Source: Aldersonia kunmingensis (GTDB taxonomy: Bacteria; Actinomycetota; Actinomycetes; Mycobacteriales; Mycobacteriaceae). Taken from it: 60,650 bases of DNA. Shown one piece after another: positions 60,615-60,650 of the stretch. How positions within the stretch are numbered: the stretch's first letter is position 1; the number at the start of each line of letters is the position of its first letter. The notes under the pieces were generated by a model. The model saw only the letters and a program-made list of their open reading frames with translations, made no database searches and was not told the origin of the DNA. Position numbers and translations under genes: made by a program. The stretch covers positions 1 to 60,650 of the forward strand of contig NZ_LRRB01000315.1 of the NCBI RefSeq assembly GCF_001646865.1, read 5' to 3'.

Positions 60615-60650
60615 CCGTATTCCGCGTGGCCGTAGTGTGCGCTTCACCCC

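Overview
The window is GC-rich DNA with dense, high-GC3 genes, many GTG starts and short or overlapping gene junctions. The order psd–pssA–two-domain AAA+ ATPase, the mycobacterial-type groEL2 with two CIRCE boxes, the many F420/FadE/crotonase-type genes and the small secreted proteins point to the order Mycobacteriales, most likely Nocardiaceae (Rhodococcus/Nocardia relatives). This is inference from gene content; no 16S or tRNA gene is present.

Layout. 1-3.6 kb: the 5' part of an mrpA/mnhA antiporter gene, a Nudix hydrolase, a 162-bp element with terminal inverted repeats lying exactly between two genes, an ASCH/winged-helix protein, a secreted protein and a PEP-mutase-family protein. 3.6-7.1 kb: two tandem paralogous multi-pass membrane proteins of unknown function, one with a collagen-like Gly-X-Y tract, in DNA of visibly lower GC content. 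7.1-11 kb: the conserved psd-pssA-AAA ATPase operon. 11-17 kb: a FabH-like synthase, a PQQ/GSDH-like lipoprotein, a SIMPL lipoprotein, TetR, SRPBCC, MarR-rhodanese and DoxX genes. 17.2-20.8 kb: a three-gene operon of receiver-thioredoxin-reductase-like protein, cNMP-sensor histidine kinase and UBP-type zinc finger. 20.8-30.2 kb: esterases, YceI, an ABM-like small protein, a large LuxR/AAA regulator, AraC, an NAD(P)-binding protein, a 36-aa peptide ORF, a type-B carboxylesterase and a HAD phosphatase. 30.2-32.5 kb: groEL with two CIRCE operators and a 47-aa peptide gene with its own terminator. 32.6-40.3 kb: TetR, PPK2, small secreted proteins, a hydrolase, an S9 peptidase, lpd and an ABM-like protein. 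40.4-52.6 kb: a fatty-acid/steroid-type catabolic region (SDR, crotonases, TesB, an ADH-SnoaL-TetR operon, fused FadE, quinone oxidoreductase, hydrolase, LLM oxidoreductase, thiolase). 52.7-56.3 kb: a pentapeptide-repeat membrane protein, an SMP-30 lactonase and an Xre/MbcA-RES toxin-antitoxin pair. 56.5-60.6 kb: a FadR-type regulator diverging from a crotonase and a two-subunit acyl-CoA dehydrogenase.

How genes work together. psd and pssA make phosphatidylserine and phosphatidylethanolamine. The 42-51 kb and 57-60 kb genes supply most beta-oxidation steps (dehydrogenases, hydratases, thiolase, thioesterase) under TetR and GntR control. The 17.2-20.8 kb operon looks like a redox-linked two-component module of unknown output. 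The most promising poorly described loci are that operon, the collagen-like membrane pair, the inverted-repeat element at 1452-1613, the two micropeptide genes, and the nested palindromes that close many convergent gene pairs.
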